NCBI GenBank assembly: GCA_934047225.1
Contig: OW203991.1
Coordinates: 6,572,001 to 6,636,000, forward strand
Direction of reading: 5' to 3'
Origin: Ypsolopha sequella
Taxonomy: Eukaryota; Arthropoda; Insecta; Lepidoptera; Ypsolophidae
Length of the DNA: 64,000 bases
Both the position numbers and the translations under genes were made by a program. The notes below the pieces were generated by a model. The model ran no database searches, was not told the DNA's origin, and saw only the letters and a list, made by a program, of their open reading frames with translations. This document shows, one piece after another, positions 32,991-44,373 of this stretch; position 1 is the first letter of the stretch, and each line of letters starts with the position of its first letter.

Positions 32991-33689
32991 AAAAGTAGAA
33001 ATTTGTTTTCAAAGAAAGGAAAGGATTGGACCTAGATATTTTCTTTACGATAAGTTGGTCAAAGTACAGGAAGGCTTTGTCGTAAACTGTGTTACGTTTT
33101 CCTTCTAACAAATAACACAGGTAATGCCCCGATTGCACAACTGTTTGTTTCTTACTAATCTGTGACTCATATTGAATGACATGCATGCATGTTGCTAGTG
33201 CTTTCGTAACTTTACTGTGCAGTTACCAATGGTGTAATAATTTTAATTCATAAACATTTTTACTTGCATCATTTTAAATTCATTCATCACGGACTAAAAT
33301 AGTTCTTATGCTCTTGTGTGAAAGACAATTGATAAGTTTGTAACGGCTATTTAACTTTGTATTTTTTTGTTATCTCCATCTCCATGGTTAAAAAGAGCAA
33401 CAATGGACGTTTGCTCATATTGTCATAAGTAAGTAAGTATCTATAAAGATACCTACCTAGTTACGTTTGTGTGTATTCCATTATTTTACGAATTTGTCGC
33501 AAAGCATTTCGATATCATAAGGCATTATCAATATTTATTTAGACTACCTGTACATCTAATTTTCTATATGCTTGCATAAGACGGGAATGACGGTGTACGT
33601 AAAAACCCTTACAGGTTTCTGATACACCTTATTATTGAAAAATATGTATTTCTTTTTGGTTATTAAATAAATAAATAAAATAAAAATAA
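32991..33689. other. AT-rich interval, nothing recognised
   Basis: An 84-codon minus-strand frame at 32932-33186 starts near the outlying array unit and has no recognised relative. No repeat is defined. Confidence 0.4.
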
Positions 33690-34066
33690 AAGGCATTTAA
33701 AAGTTTTAGCGTCCCTGTTATTCCATATGCGAAAAAACCCTCAGTGCGAGTGGGACGGATTCGTGGAAAAGTTGCTATTTTGTCAAGAAGATTTTCAAGG
33801 AGACTTTACAAATACATAATATCCACATTTTGAATGCAATTTCACAACGAAATTAGTTAGGATTTCAGAATTACAGGAAAAAATTAAACAATTTAGAGGT
33901 CTTTACAGAATTAAATTCTATTGAGAAAATTTCATTCAATCGCGTTTTCCTTCAGTGAGAATCTTAATCAAATACTCAATAAACATTTACCCAAAAATGA
34001 AATACGTAGATGACGTTATAGTGGGGTAACTGGATTCGAAAAAAGCTCATTTTTTTTTGTATTGCC
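33690..34066 (-). mobile_element. MITE family B, copy 2
   Basis: It begins aaggc, continues gttttagcgtccctgttatt and ends attgcc before TTAA (34067-34070). Orientation is opposite to the copy at 22218. Confidence 0.75.
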
Positions 34067-34154
34067 TTAAGGAGCTTTGTTCTTATTCTTGGAAATTGCT
34101 TCAGATGTATTTAGCAAATTGCCGCCAACAGTCTTTGAAGAGGAAATGCTTTAA

Positions 34155-34520
34155 GAGCGGTTTCGCAGGCGGATTGTGAAAAACTCGCCTTTTTCTAATT
34201 AATCGAAACAGAACACTTAAATTCAAAATTCACTCAATGTTTATTCAACAAAACCTTATTACCTATGTATTGTGTATGTTGCCATCGCAAAGTTTCCATT
34301 GGTTCCAGTAAATTAGAATTTTAAATTATTTATAATTCAAAATTTTTTAAGTTCTGAGTTTTTTTCATTCTAATTTACAGGAACCAATGGAAACTTTGCG
34401 ATGGCAACATACACAACACATAGGTAATAAGGTTTTGTTGAATAACTATTGAGTGAATTTTGAATGTTTCGATTAATTAGAAAAAGGCGGGTTTTTCGCA
34501 ATCCGGCTGCGAAACCACTC
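34155..34520. mobile_element. MITE family E, copy 3: TTAA-flanked near-perfect palindrome
   Basis: TTAA flanks both ends. The left arm starts gagcggtttcgcaggcggat and the right end is the mirrored atccggctgcgaaaccactc. Both arms include tttctaattaatcgaaaca, aacaaaaccttattacctat and ccatcgcaaagtttccattg or complements. The arms are about 165 bp with a short AT-rich centre. Confidence 0.85.
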
Positions 34521-34527
34521 TTAAAGC

Positions 34528-34695
34528 GTATGACCACGCTAAGTAAGCAACTCGATGTGTGTCGGTACAAATATCAACGGAAACGACATTGAAATAATGT
34601 TCATTTCAGCGTGCCTTGAAAAGTGGCTGTTACGACAACCACTGCGTCTCCGGCTAGCGCAAAATAGGAGAAAATAATACTTTTCACATTGACGC
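34528..34695 (+). repeat. MITE family D, partial copy 3
   Basis: aaatatcaacggaaacgaca through gtggctgttacgac to gcaaaataggagaaaat matches the left third of family D. Confidence 0.7.
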
Positions 34696-34844
34696 CATTA
34701 ACAAAAAAAAAATCTAGACGTAAAATTGCAAAATATGGGGGAGTCTCACAAATATGACCACTGACCAGCTGTGACAAGGACGAGGGGGGTCAAAAAAAAT
34801 CATGAATTTCGTGTGTCGTAATTTATGGATGGCCCCTTTTACAA

Positions 34845-35108
34845 GGTGTAACAGAAAGGTGTAACCATATTTGAAGAGCTTATTCAGTCAATGGCATAGG
34901 ACAACTTTTATCATGGAACAAACGATGTAACTCGAATTTTTTTTTTACTTTTTCTTAGAAAAATGCAATGGCGCTCGGCCGAAATGTATGGAAGGCCAGA
35001 TTTTTTTTTTGAGATTTCAGGTTTGGTTCCATAGTAAAAGTTGTTCTATATCATTGACTTAATAAGCTCTTCAAATATGGTTACACCTTTCTGTTACACA
35101 TTGTATAT
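34845..35108. repeat. Foldback MITE family H, copy 2
   Basis: The arms gtgtaacagaaaggtgtaac and gttacacctttctgttacac match copy 1 at 3322-3606, with poly-T and gcgctcggccgaa in the centre. Confidence 0.85.
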
Positions 35109-35550
35109 AAGTTAAGACCTATGGGGATCCACAGGCAAAGCTAATTACAGATGGCGCTAGCATAGGTCCGGCCAATAAATACTACGGTCCGGCTATGTCA
35201 AACTTTGTAGTTGTGTGTTCCGGTTTTCCTATTGTTTTCTTCAATATCTCGCGTTTTTTTTTACTTTCCCGTATCATTTGTATTCCAAAATGTTATATTT
35301 GTTATTATGTTATTCATTTTTAACAGCGGGTTTTTCGGGAATAAATTAACACCGTTATTAAAACAACCTGGCACATAAAGGCATTAATCGAAAATCACAA
35401 AAAACTACGCAAAAAACATAACAATGTACTGAAATGACAAATTTTCATGGCCTGATAGAACATGCGCCATCTACAGGGATAATTTGGCAGTGAAGGTTTT
35501 CAGGCAGGTTTCACAAAAGTTTTTAGCTGTTCGAAAGCATTTAAATGTTT
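35109..35550. other. Non-coding interval
   Basis: No gene recognised; the phrases gatggcgctagcat and gcgccatctacag may be edges of another decayed repeat. Confidence 0.4.
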
Positions 35551-35625
35551 TAATGTTTAATATGTGTTTAATGTTTAATATGTGTTTAATGTTTAATATG
35601 TGTTTAATGTTTAATATGTGTAATA
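35551..35625 (+). repeat. Minisatellite, 18-bp unit, four copies
   Basis: The unit aatgtttaatatgtgttt is repeated four times without change. Confidence 0.9.
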
Positions 35626-35689
35626 AATGTTTAAAAAGTTGTCTAAAAACAAGTACTTACATAATATAGAGAAAATATTAATTATTAGC

Positions 35690-36175
35690 TTCTGCCTGCG
35701 GCTTCGTCCGTGTGACCTACAGGAAACAAATGACATATTTTTGTTTCAGAGACAAACATTGTTAGCGCTCCAAGTCCTTCATAATTGAATATAAAAACTG
35801 ACAATATCCCAAACAAAGCTAGCGAGGCCGAAAAACGAGCATGCGAGTTGTTCGGCCTCGCTAGATACTCCCGGCTTCCGCGACGCTGCGCACTTTATAA
35901 AGTAAAGTCGCACAATTACTGACTGAACGAATAGATTCAGATGTTGGTGTGTTAAGTATTATAGTAGGTATGTGCCTTGCCCACGTTTATTCAACTCTAC
36001 CCCGTTTTCGGCTTGTGCGTTATTTTATTAACATCCTTTATAGCCTATATTTTGAACAGGGTCACTACTATCACTACGGATAAAAAAAACGCATCCAGAC
36101 ACGTTCAGTGATTTCGGAGCTGTGCGTGAACAAACAGACAGACAGAATAGAATTCTAAAAACCGCTGATTTGTGT
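35690..36175 (+). repeat. Probable LINE or SINE 3' region
   Basis: It starts agcttctgcctgcggcttcg and ends near gtgatttcggagctgtgcgtg, with acagacagacagaat after it. I recognise such phrases from lepidopteran non-LTR element 3' regions; the assignment is from memory. Confidence 0.45.
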
Positions 36176-36192
36176 CAATCAACCCCTTTCTA

Positions 36193-36244
36193 TTTTTATT
36201 ACTTTTCTTCAATGTACAGACACATTGAAGAAAAGTAATAAAAA
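36193..36244. repeat. Perfect short hairpin
   Basis: Two 23-nt arms (tttttattacttttcttcaa plus tgt, and the complement) are separated by about six bases. No other sign of an RNA gene. Confidence 0.7.
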
Positions 36245-36548
36245 CTGTTTATAAGGTTGACCGTCGTAAAGTTGACCTTTCCTAGGTTTGCGGGACGCAA
36301 GGGGGCGGGTGCGCGTGGTTACACACGGTATTTCCACGTCATGATGTGTCTAAAGACCTATTTAAGAGATATGACTACAGTATGAGAGTTTGTATACAAC
36401 GTAATACGTATATATACACTGTAACACAAACATTATATTTCTAAATATACAAGATAAAAAGAACAATGAAAATTTGTTTTGAACCTTTTGGTAAGACATT
36501 AAGAATGATTTGTTTCAGAAAATCATCTTCAAAGGAAAAAAAAGGAAA

Positions 36549-36848
36549 AAAACGGCCAAGTGCTAGACGGACTCGCGCACGAAGGGTTCCGTACCATTAT
36601 CCATAAAAACGGCAAAAAACATGTCTGTGTATGGGAGCCCTCTTAAATATTTATTTTATTCTGTTTTTTAGTATTTGTTGTTATAGCGGCAACAGAAATA
36701 CATCATCTGTGAAAATGTCAACTGTCTAACTATCACGGTTCATGAGATACAACCTGGTGACAGACGGACAGACAGACAGACAGACGGACAGCGGAGTCTT
36801 AGTAATAGGGTCCCGTTAGTTACCATTTGGGTACGGAACACTAAAAAA
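36549..36848 (+). repeat. Interspersed element with gggttccgtacc and ggtacgga
   Basis: It starts aacggccaagtgctagacgg and ends gggtacggaacactaaaaa, with a (GACA/GACG) run near 36765-36790. It resembles a very common lepidopteran interspersed repeat. Superfamily not assigned. Confidence 0.55.
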
Positions 36849-36897
36849 GGTCTCTAAAAAAAAATAAGTACTATTTTTTGCCCATGTCCCATAATTA

Positions 36898-37020
36898 TTA
36901 TTTGCCATCTCCTCCTTCTTTTTTCTTTTTAAAATAGTTTGCTACATTTAATAACATTATTCTTGCTTGATGGTTTAACTTTTTATTACGCAGAGTTGGT
37001 AATTCCATGTTTACAAAATG
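36898..37020 (-). pseudogene. Possible N-terminal fragment of a transposase-like protein
   Basis: On the minus strand a frame starting near 37008 reads M-E-L-P-T-L-R-N-K-K-L-N-H-Q-A-R and then L-N-V-A-N-Y-F-K before a Lys/Gly tail and stop. The pattern recalls the N-terminal helix-turn-helix of repeat-encoded insect proteins. Weak evidence. Confidence 0.25.
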
Positions 37021-37030
37021 TGTAGCTGGC

Positions 37031-37624
37031 ACCTTTGATTTAATCAAAGGCTGGCACATAGCTTTACTTAAAAACAAAGCGTTGCTTAGCAACGAAACGG
37101 ATAGATATCTCCTGTATGCCACTGCAATGCCTCGTGTATCCGTGCGCACGTGCGCGGGCAAACGCGCTGGGTACTTCCGAACTCGAAACAAAATGTTCAA
37201 CCCATGACTCATAAGTACTCATAAACAAAAATAATTCTTCCGTTTCTAACTTCGACTAAATTCGTTCCGATCTCTACACTTTCGGCTGATTGAGATAGTA
37301 ATGATAGCAAAAAAAAACTAAAAATATTTATCATTTATTTATTTTTGTGTTTTCTTATTAAACTTAGTATGGGAATCACAAAAAAAATCAAGAATACATA
37401 CAGGTATCTAATACCAATATTGCAGTCTGGATAAATTACCCAATAATGTTTGGCAATAAAATGAACACGCCACAAAATTTTCGAGGGTTGAAAGTTGCGG
37501 ATCGAGATTGGAAGCACCCAGCGTGTTCCCCCTCCTACGAGCAAACCTAGGAAAGGCCCACTTTACGGCGGTCAACCTATAATTATATCTATTGATGTAC
37601 CTAATTTAGGTTATATTGACTTAC
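37031..37624. other. Interval downstream of the last EGLN exon found
   Basis: The EGLN gene should continue here or further left on the minus strand, but I could not find its last exon. A minus-strand frame at 37335-37544 opens after an AG but has no EGLN likeness. The phrase ggtttgctcgtag region near 37550-37590 resembles 36255-36295, so a repeat edge lies here. Confidence 0.4.
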
Positions 37625-37686
37625 TGTACAACCGCAGGGCTTCTTTACGCTCCTGGGCATCGAAGTACCACAGTGTGATGGCATAT
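37625..37686 (-). CDS. Egln: EGLN/HIF prolyl hydroxylase, exon C (partial gene)
   Basis: On the minus strand the acceptor TTCTCTATTCCAG lies at 37687-37699 and the donor GTAAGT follows 37625. The 62-nt exon completes the split Arg codon from exon B (AG|A), then encodes Y-A-I-T-L-W-Y-F-D-A-Q-E-R-K-E-A-L-R-L-Y, and ends one base into the next codon. The Arg corresponds to human PHD2 R383, which binds 2-oxoglutarate, and Y-A-I-T-x-W-Y-F-D is a hallmark of the family. The next, probably last, exon is not found. MITE B copy 3 ends about 25 bp upstream of the acceptor. Confidence 0.9.
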
Positions 37687-37711
37687 CTGGAATAGAGAAA
37701 GTATCCGTTAA

Positions 37712-38682
37712 GGCGCTACCTAAAAGTTTTAGCGTCCCTGTTACTCCATATGCGAAAAAACCCTCAGTGCGAGTTTAATAAAAAGTCGGTTTTTTATTAA
37801 TATAAAATGTACTAAGCTATTTTGTCAAAAAGATTTTCAATGAGGCTTTACAAATACATAATATCCACATTTTAAATGCAATTTCACAATGAAATTAGTT
37901 AGGATTTCAGAATTACAGGAAAAAATGAAACAATTTAGAAGTCTTTTTGGAATTAAATTCTGTCAAGAAAAGGAGATGGCCAAAACCCCATACACAAAAA
38001 ACCCAGAGTCGACAAAAACTTCGTAAGTGCCATTTGAGTAGGCTTATTATGTGCATTAAAAAATGTTCTCACTTACTCTAAAAGCTATGGTGGTATTGAT
38101 AAAATAAAGATCTAATATATCATTATTTTGTCGATACTCATACAAGGTTGGTATTTTATTTTTATTTTTTGGGTATTATTCTGTTATAACTATGAATGAA
38201 TGAGAATACGCACTTTATTGTACACGGTAAAATGAAAAATTGGACTTATCACTTAAAGCGATTTCTTCCAGCCAACCTTTGGGTTGTGAAGAAAAATATA
38301 AAAAATTAAGTATATCGTCACGACACGAATCCCTGATACTGTTATTGTGATAGATACTGTTCCTCTTCGAAATTATTATTCACCATCTGCAATATAAACA
38401 ACAACTACGCATTCCTTTGTTTGTTTATTTATTATTTTAACAGCTCCTTGATAATGCCGTAAGGCGAAACCGGTTGGACTAATAAAACAGTGATATTGTG
38501 AAACAGTACAAGTGTTTTTATCAAAATTATGTGCCGTTAAAATTATGTAATTATGAACCAAGTGCCAACAATCGCAAGTATTAATCATACTCAATAAACA
38601 TTTACCCAAAAATGAAATACGTAGATGACGTTATAGTGGAGTAAATGGATTCGAAAAATCCCCATTTTTTTTTTGTATCGCC
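37712..38682 (-). mobile_element. MITE family B, copy 3, with an insertion
   Basis: TTAA flanks both ends. It starts ggcgctacctaaaagtttta and ends tttgtatcgcc. Compared with the copy at 33690 it has about 615 bp inserted between roughly 37972 and 38588. The insert is not recognised. The element lies in the EGLN intron, hard against exon C. Confidence 0.75.
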
Positions 38683-39598
38683 TTAAGAAGCGCCATTACG
38701 CGCAAATATCCGTCTATGGAATGTTATTGTAATGTTTTAGGCTGAGTCCATGGACATTTATTTAGATCTATGTTTAAGTGGAACTAAAAATCATGATATT
38801 TGAGAAATCAAGAGAATACTAGAAAGACGTATGAATGAGAAATCACTTACCTCAATTAGTACATTACGATACGAGAGCGATGAAACGTTTTCTGACGAGT
38901 TTCGTATAATTTTTTATAGCACAAGTGCGGAAAATGCCGACTTTACGCACGCGCAGCGTGCGTAAAGCGGTCACTTTACGCACAGTGTGCTATAAAATAA
39001 TTTAGATAAAGTTTTTGTCTGTATTTGCCTAGATCCGCCTTTGTAACGTTAATGGTGTTTTTATAAGTACTGTGTTATAATTGTATATATAATAAATAAA
39101 TAAATAAATATCGTAAGGCCTTGCCTTTGGTATTTTAAGGGTTTTTCCTTAAATATGCTGAGTCAACTACTTATCTGATCAATGTTAAACTCAAACACAT
39201 GTTTTTTCAGACCTTTATCTTTCCGTTACCGAGACAGTTACCTAATTCCCATAGCTTAATCTCAAAAAAAAAAAAGAAAAAATCAGGGCATATACGCCAT
39301 TTTAGGACATAGTTTTCATTATTTGCTAGTGATTTTTTAAAGAATTGTCCGATACGACGTCACTTGAGAATTTTAGACATTATAAGGATTGTGATGTGTG
39401 ATTGCTTATTAAAAAAGTGGTGTCTCTCTCTGTCTGTCTACTGATCTATCATCTAGCTGTCAAATCAGTCGGAAGCTAATTTTTATAAATTTATCTTCAT
39501 AGCAAAGGACACATTTCTAAACAGCCATTTCTCAAGTGACGCCACACGACGGCAAATGAAAAAAATCATCATCATGAGGTTTTTTAGACCACAAGTTC
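38683..39598. other. EGLN intron sequence, small hairpins only
   Basis: A GC-rich hairpin (ctttacgcacgc against gcgtgcgtaaag) lies at 38942-38967. The phrase attacgatacgagagcgatg at 38865 recurs at 61793. No gene is seen. Confidence 0.5.
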
Positions 39599-39776
39599 TA
39601 AAAACCGGCCAAGTGCGTGTCGGGCCACGCGCAGTGTAGGGTTCCGTAGTTGCCCTGCACAATATGCGGACTTCTTCTCCAAGTACATTTTATAAGTTTG
39701 TCGACTAATACAGATCGCGCCAAACTTCTAGTACGCTCGGAAGTTGCGAAAGCCGGAAACTGGCGATAGTACTCGT
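39599..39776 (+). repeat. Truncated copy of the repeat at 43850
   Basis: aaaaccggccaagtgcgtgt, cacgcgcagtgtagggttcc and acggacttcttctc-like phrases match the left part of 43850-44373. It then diverges; its end (gttgcg, ctggcgatagtactc) matches 43054-43085 inverted. Confidence 0.7.
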
Positions 39777-39884
39777 CCATAAGAAAATTGAAACTTAATG
39801 CTTAATGCGCGCGCTGCCATCAGGAAGTTTACATAATTCTTTATGCTTTTCTCTGTGATTGACATCTAATGCCACAACATGCAG

Positions 39885-40314
39885 TGTTCACGCTAAAAAG
39901 CGTGACGTCAGCGCATGCGCAGAAAGGGTGACTCGCGACGGAATCGAGTCCTGCGCTGACCGCCGCTCGCTCGGTCTGTTCGGATCGACGAGCCTCTCAA
40001 GGCGCACGCGCGCGCGCCCGCGCAGCCGACAGCTCTAAACAATAGACATTCGCGTCAGCACAAACAATATCGCGTACCTAAAGTGTAGTGTTAATACAAG
40101 TGCTGTGTACATCACTCAAACCAGGACATTCAATACATCCCTGCACAGACGCCAGCTCAACTAGCCAACAAGAAGGCTCAGCACGTCACCGCATCTCCCG
40201 TCGGCCCGTCCACAGACATCATCAAAGGTCAGTCAGTTTACCCACAATTCTCTCGTGTCAATTCATCCATTTTCCCTTTATCATCAGCTCTGCATCCTGT
40301 AGCCAGCGGCAACA
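39885..40314 (+). repeat. 5' LTR of BEL/Pao element 2
   Basis: Direct repeat of 42370-42801. It contains a GC-rich stretch (gcgcacgcgcgcgcgcccgc). Confidence 0.9.
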
Positions 40315-40318
40315 TTTT

Positions 40319-40336
40319 TGGTCCTTCGAGCCGGAT
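40319..40336 (+). promoter_or_regulatory. Primer binding site of BEL/Pao element 2
   Basis: TGGTCCTTCGAGCCGGAT starts four bases after the LTR. It complements the 3' end of a Tyr tRNA as I remember the insect sequence. The same site occurs in element 3 (50319-50337, other strand). Confidence 0.7.
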
Positions 40337-41498
40337 CGAATTCTGGTCCTTACAGTCCATTTTCACAATTTTGGCCCTTCAAACCGCTACTGAACCAGCC
40401 CCCGTCGATTTACTACAGTCCATTTTCACCCGGTTACATATTTTGCCCCCTTTCCCGGCAAAAAATATTTTGTGGTTTCGAATACCTATCGCGGGTAGAT
40501 AATTAGAACCGCCGCCTGGAACATTCCATTTATCGGTTAGAACCGACCCCCCCACGCCCCTTTACAGAATAACTCATTTTCATCACGGTTGTAATTATTG
40601 TTCAGCTCAGATAATATAATTATATCCATTCGGCCCAATTGTTTATTACAGTCCACTATATTTCTTTATTAAACCCCCCCCGTCACTTCCAGGGATTAAT
40701 TATCAGCCCTTATAAACCCCATACGTAAAATTAATTAAACTCAAAGTCAGCATTTTGCTCAACATTTTTTACATGTAATTCCCGACCCAATCTTTTCAAA
40801 TGTTCTCGAAGTGATTCAACTTTGCTCGTAAATACATAGTTCACATTTTAGTTTCATATCGTGTTACAACGTTTTGAGTACCTACACTTCACTTTGTTTT
40901 CTATCGCGCGAAGAGGTGCAAATCTACCCACTGTCAAAGATAGTTCTCGTATCTTGCGAGATATTTTTTGTGAGAGTATAAATTCGCTTTATTTCGTGCA
41001 TATACATACGTATTACGTATATTACTAAAGCGTGATTTCATCATTAGTTTGTCCGCTCATTTAGATCCGATTTCGGCTAGGTATTTTATTATATAAATAG
41101 AATAGCATTTAGCTTCGTGTAAGCGGGAAGTAGCATAATAACATAAGAGTGAACAAGCCTTGTCGATTGTAATCTTGTAATCACGGTAATCTTGTGTTGC
41201 AGTAATATATTGCCGAACAGTTTTATCCTGATATTGTCTGCTTTTTATAGTAAATTTTTTTTTTTGTTTTTTCATCTCATCTCTGCTTTTATTGTTTATG
41301 GTACACATATAGGGTGTTCCACGTTGGTTTGTCAGCTCATATACAGGTTGTTTAAAAAAAAAAATATTTTTTCTTCTCTTTCGTGTTTATTTAAGAGTTC
41401 CGTATTCCGTTTGAACATAGCCTTTGTTATTTCGGCCCGCGCAAGTTACAAGCTATCCGCACGTTGGAGTTGGTAGCGCTCAAGTTTTTAATAACTCA

Positions 41499-41718
41499 TT
41501 TTCACATATAGTCACACTCATCACACATTCAATCAGCACATACACACTCAGCTCATTTTCACTCACACATTCAATCAGCACATATAGACACACTCAGCTC
41601 ATTTTCACTCACACATTCACTCATCAGATACACATTCAGCTCATTTTCACTCTATGAAACCAGCACTCAGTCATCACACACACACTCATCACATACACAC
41701 TCAGTTCATTTTCACTCA
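41499..41718 (+). repeat. Degenerate tandem repeat of about 40-50 bp
   Basis: Units built on agctcattttcactcacaca and catacacactca recur four to five times inside BEL/Pao element 2, just before the integrase frame. Confidence 0.7.
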
Positions 41719-42340
41719 ATGACTCCAGCTCCAACAGAGAATTCTTGTAACTCCGCACAACGTGTAGTGAACGTCACTAACACACCAATAATAGCAGACG
41801 TACATGGTCAATTTCACTCAGCACGAGCCCTGTTAGGTTTTATCTCACGTCGCGGTACTCCAGTTCTCATTCGCTCAGACTGCGGCACAAACTATGATGC
41901 AATCACTCACAAGCTCGCGAATCAGCACATAACTTGGTTCGGCGCTCTGCACGAAATAATACTCAACTCAAGAACCCTCTGCCCGATTTCATCCGACCCT
42001 ACGGACTTTGAACCTCTCACGGCCGGACATTTCATTATTGGTCGTCCGCTCACCGCTCTACCTGAGCAGTCTTTTGACGACAGACCCATATCTGCTCTTA
42101 AACGGTTTCAACTCATTCAAGCGCTCTCTCAGCGTTTTTTGACTCTCTGGTCCAGATCCTACCTCCATACCCTGCAAACCCGCTCCAAATAGCTCTCCCC
42201 TTCTTCCCCTCCTCAAGTGGGTGAACTGGTCCTCATCAAAGAGGATGACCTGCCTCCGCTCCAATGGAAGTTGGGGAGAATTCTCCGCACAATGCCTGGC
42301 AAGGATGGAGTGATCCAAGTTGTGGATCTGGACACAGCCC
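41719..42340 (+). pseudogene. BEL/Pao integrase C-terminal half
   Basis: A 157-codon open frame at 41719-42192 includes R-S-D-C-G-T-N-Y (core with the second catalytic Asp), L-N-S-R-T-L-C-P-I and L-T-A-G-H-F-I-I-G-R-P-L, then L-W-S-R-S-Y-L. After a stop, 42218-42330 reads G-E-L-V-L-I-K-E-D-D-L-P-P-L-Q-W, the landmark of the C-terminal DUF5641 domain. The first catalytic Asp region and the zinc domain are absent. The order matches BEL/Pao integrases. The start Met is not a natural start; the frame is a deletion product. Confidence 0.85.
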
Positions 42341-42369
42341 ATGGAGCCGCAGCCCCGGCCCCCCCAGGA

Positions 42370-42801
42370 TGTTCACGCTAAAAAGCGTGACGTCAGCGCA
42401 TGCGCAGAAAGGGTGACTCGCGACGGAATCGAGTCCTGCGCTGACCGCCGCTCGCTCGGTCTGTTCGGATCGACGAGCCTCTCAAGGCGCACGCGCGCGC
42501 GCCCGCGCAGCCGACAGCTCTAAACAATAGACATTCGCGTCAGCACAAACAATATCGCGTACCTAAAGTGTAGTGTTAATACAAGTGCTGTGTACATCAC
42601 TCAAACCAGGACATTCAATACATCCCTGCACAGACGCCAGCTCAACTAGCCAACAAGAAGGCTCAGCACGTCACCGCATCTCCCGTCGGCCCGTCCACAG
42701 ACATCATCAAAGGTCAGTCAGTTTACCCACAATTCTCTCGTGTCAATTCATCCATTTTCCCTTTATCATCAGCTCTGCATTTCCTGTAGCCAGCGGCAAC
42801 A
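42370..42801 (+). repeat. 3' LTR of BEL/Pao element 2
   Basis: Direct repeat of 39885-40314, followed by TGCAG. I see no good purine tract just upstream; the bases there are C-rich. Confidence 0.9.
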
Positions 42802-43152
42802 TGCAGTGTCGAATTACTAAAAATTGTACATTATAATGGCGAAATGAGAAAGTGTGGTATCATCATATGTGGTGCAACGGACGTAGATAGAAATAAGTTT
42901 TGGCAAAAGCTACTAGTCCAAAACGGTAAATATCAAGAAAACAACAATGCTTTCCCAAAGCTGAACATGAAGGCAAAAGGTACCACATGGCAAGAAATAC
43001 AACCTCCTGCTTTTTTTTGTCGAATTCAAGATTTTTTTCACGAAAAGTTGTTTGCATGGATGAGTACTATCGCCAGTTTTCGGCTTCCGCAACTTTATCT
43101 TAACAACCTGTATACTAAATCTATACTCACTCCCCTCCGAATGATTTCCTCA

Positions 43153-43545
<393 letters not shown>

Positions 43546-43849
43546 TATTGTTTTATATTTGTAGATAATACAATTTATAATATTACCTATTTCTATATTT
43601 TTCATTTTATTGGAACGTATGATTTTATAAAAGTAACATTACCTTTTTTTTTGTGTACCTATTTCCCCATATTATTATTTATTATATAAAAACATTAAGA
43701 CATATATTATTTAATTATATTACATTAAAAACGACCTGTAATAAGTGTATCTCATACACCTATATTACATTAATAAATATTATATATAATATTTTAATTC
43801 AGACTTGATGTCGCGTCAGAGCTATATGCTTTCTGGTAGAAATTCAAAT

Positions 43850-44373
43850 AAAAAACCGGCCCTGCGTGTCGGGTCACGCGCAGTGTAGGGTTCCGTAATT
43901 GCCCTACACAATATACGGACTTCTTCTCTAAGTACATTTTATAAGTTTGTCGACAAATACAGATCACGCCAAATTAATTCGCTCGGAAGTTGCTCTTTCG
44001 AAGAATGTGAATCGCCCCATGTTTAGAGGGGACTAAAATTTTGGCGCGATCTGTACTCGTTAACTTGTAAAGCCTACTTAGCTGTGATAAAAACAACCAT
44101 TTAGCTGGCATGGGGGAGAGAAATGACTCTAACAAAAGTTGGCACTTTAAATATTTCGCAAACGGATCCCTGAATCGATTTTTGTTTTACACAACCGTAA
44201 CATTTTTGAACGACCTATTCAACGACATCGCACACCATGGGATAGACGAGAAAAAAAAATCATCCCCACTTTGCGTGTAGGGGTGTTACCAAAGCTAAGC
44301 CGAGGACAGACAGCAGACATACAGACGTGGCGAAACTATAAGGGTTCCTTGCTGACTACGGAACCCTAAAAAC
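43850..44373 (+). repeat. Interspersed element with ggttccgta/tacggaacc ends
   Basis: It starts aaaaaccggccctgcgtgtc and, near 43890, agggttccgtaattgc; it ends tgactacggaaccctaaaaa. An inner inverted pair (gatcacgcc and ggcgcgatctg) is visible. A truncated relative is at 39599. Non-coding. Confidence 0.65.

Larger units (their letters stand above)
39885..42801 (+). mobile_element. BEL/Pao LTR element with gag and most of pol deleted (element 2)
   Basis: LTRs at 39885-40314 and 42370-42801 start TGTTCACGC and end GGCAACA. The only difference I see is a 2-bp insertion (tgcatttcctg against tgcatcctg). TGCAG flanks both ends, a perfect 5-bp target duplication. The interior is only about 2.05 kb: primer site, a leader rich in cattttcac repeats, and the C-terminal half of integrase. 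There is no gag, protease, reverse transcriptase or RNase H, so it would depend on a helper. It lies in the EGLN intron between exons B and C, on the opposite strand to the gene. Confidence 0.9.

Noticed and set aside
36193..36244. microRNA precursor
   Set aside because: A perfect 23-bp hairpin with a very short loop looks like a small palindrome; there is no flanking stem or conservation evidence.
37335..37544. Last exon of EGLN
   Set aside because: The frame could follow exon C in phase, but its residues show no EGLN likeness and the sequence next to its acceptor resembles a repeat edge seen at 36255-36295.
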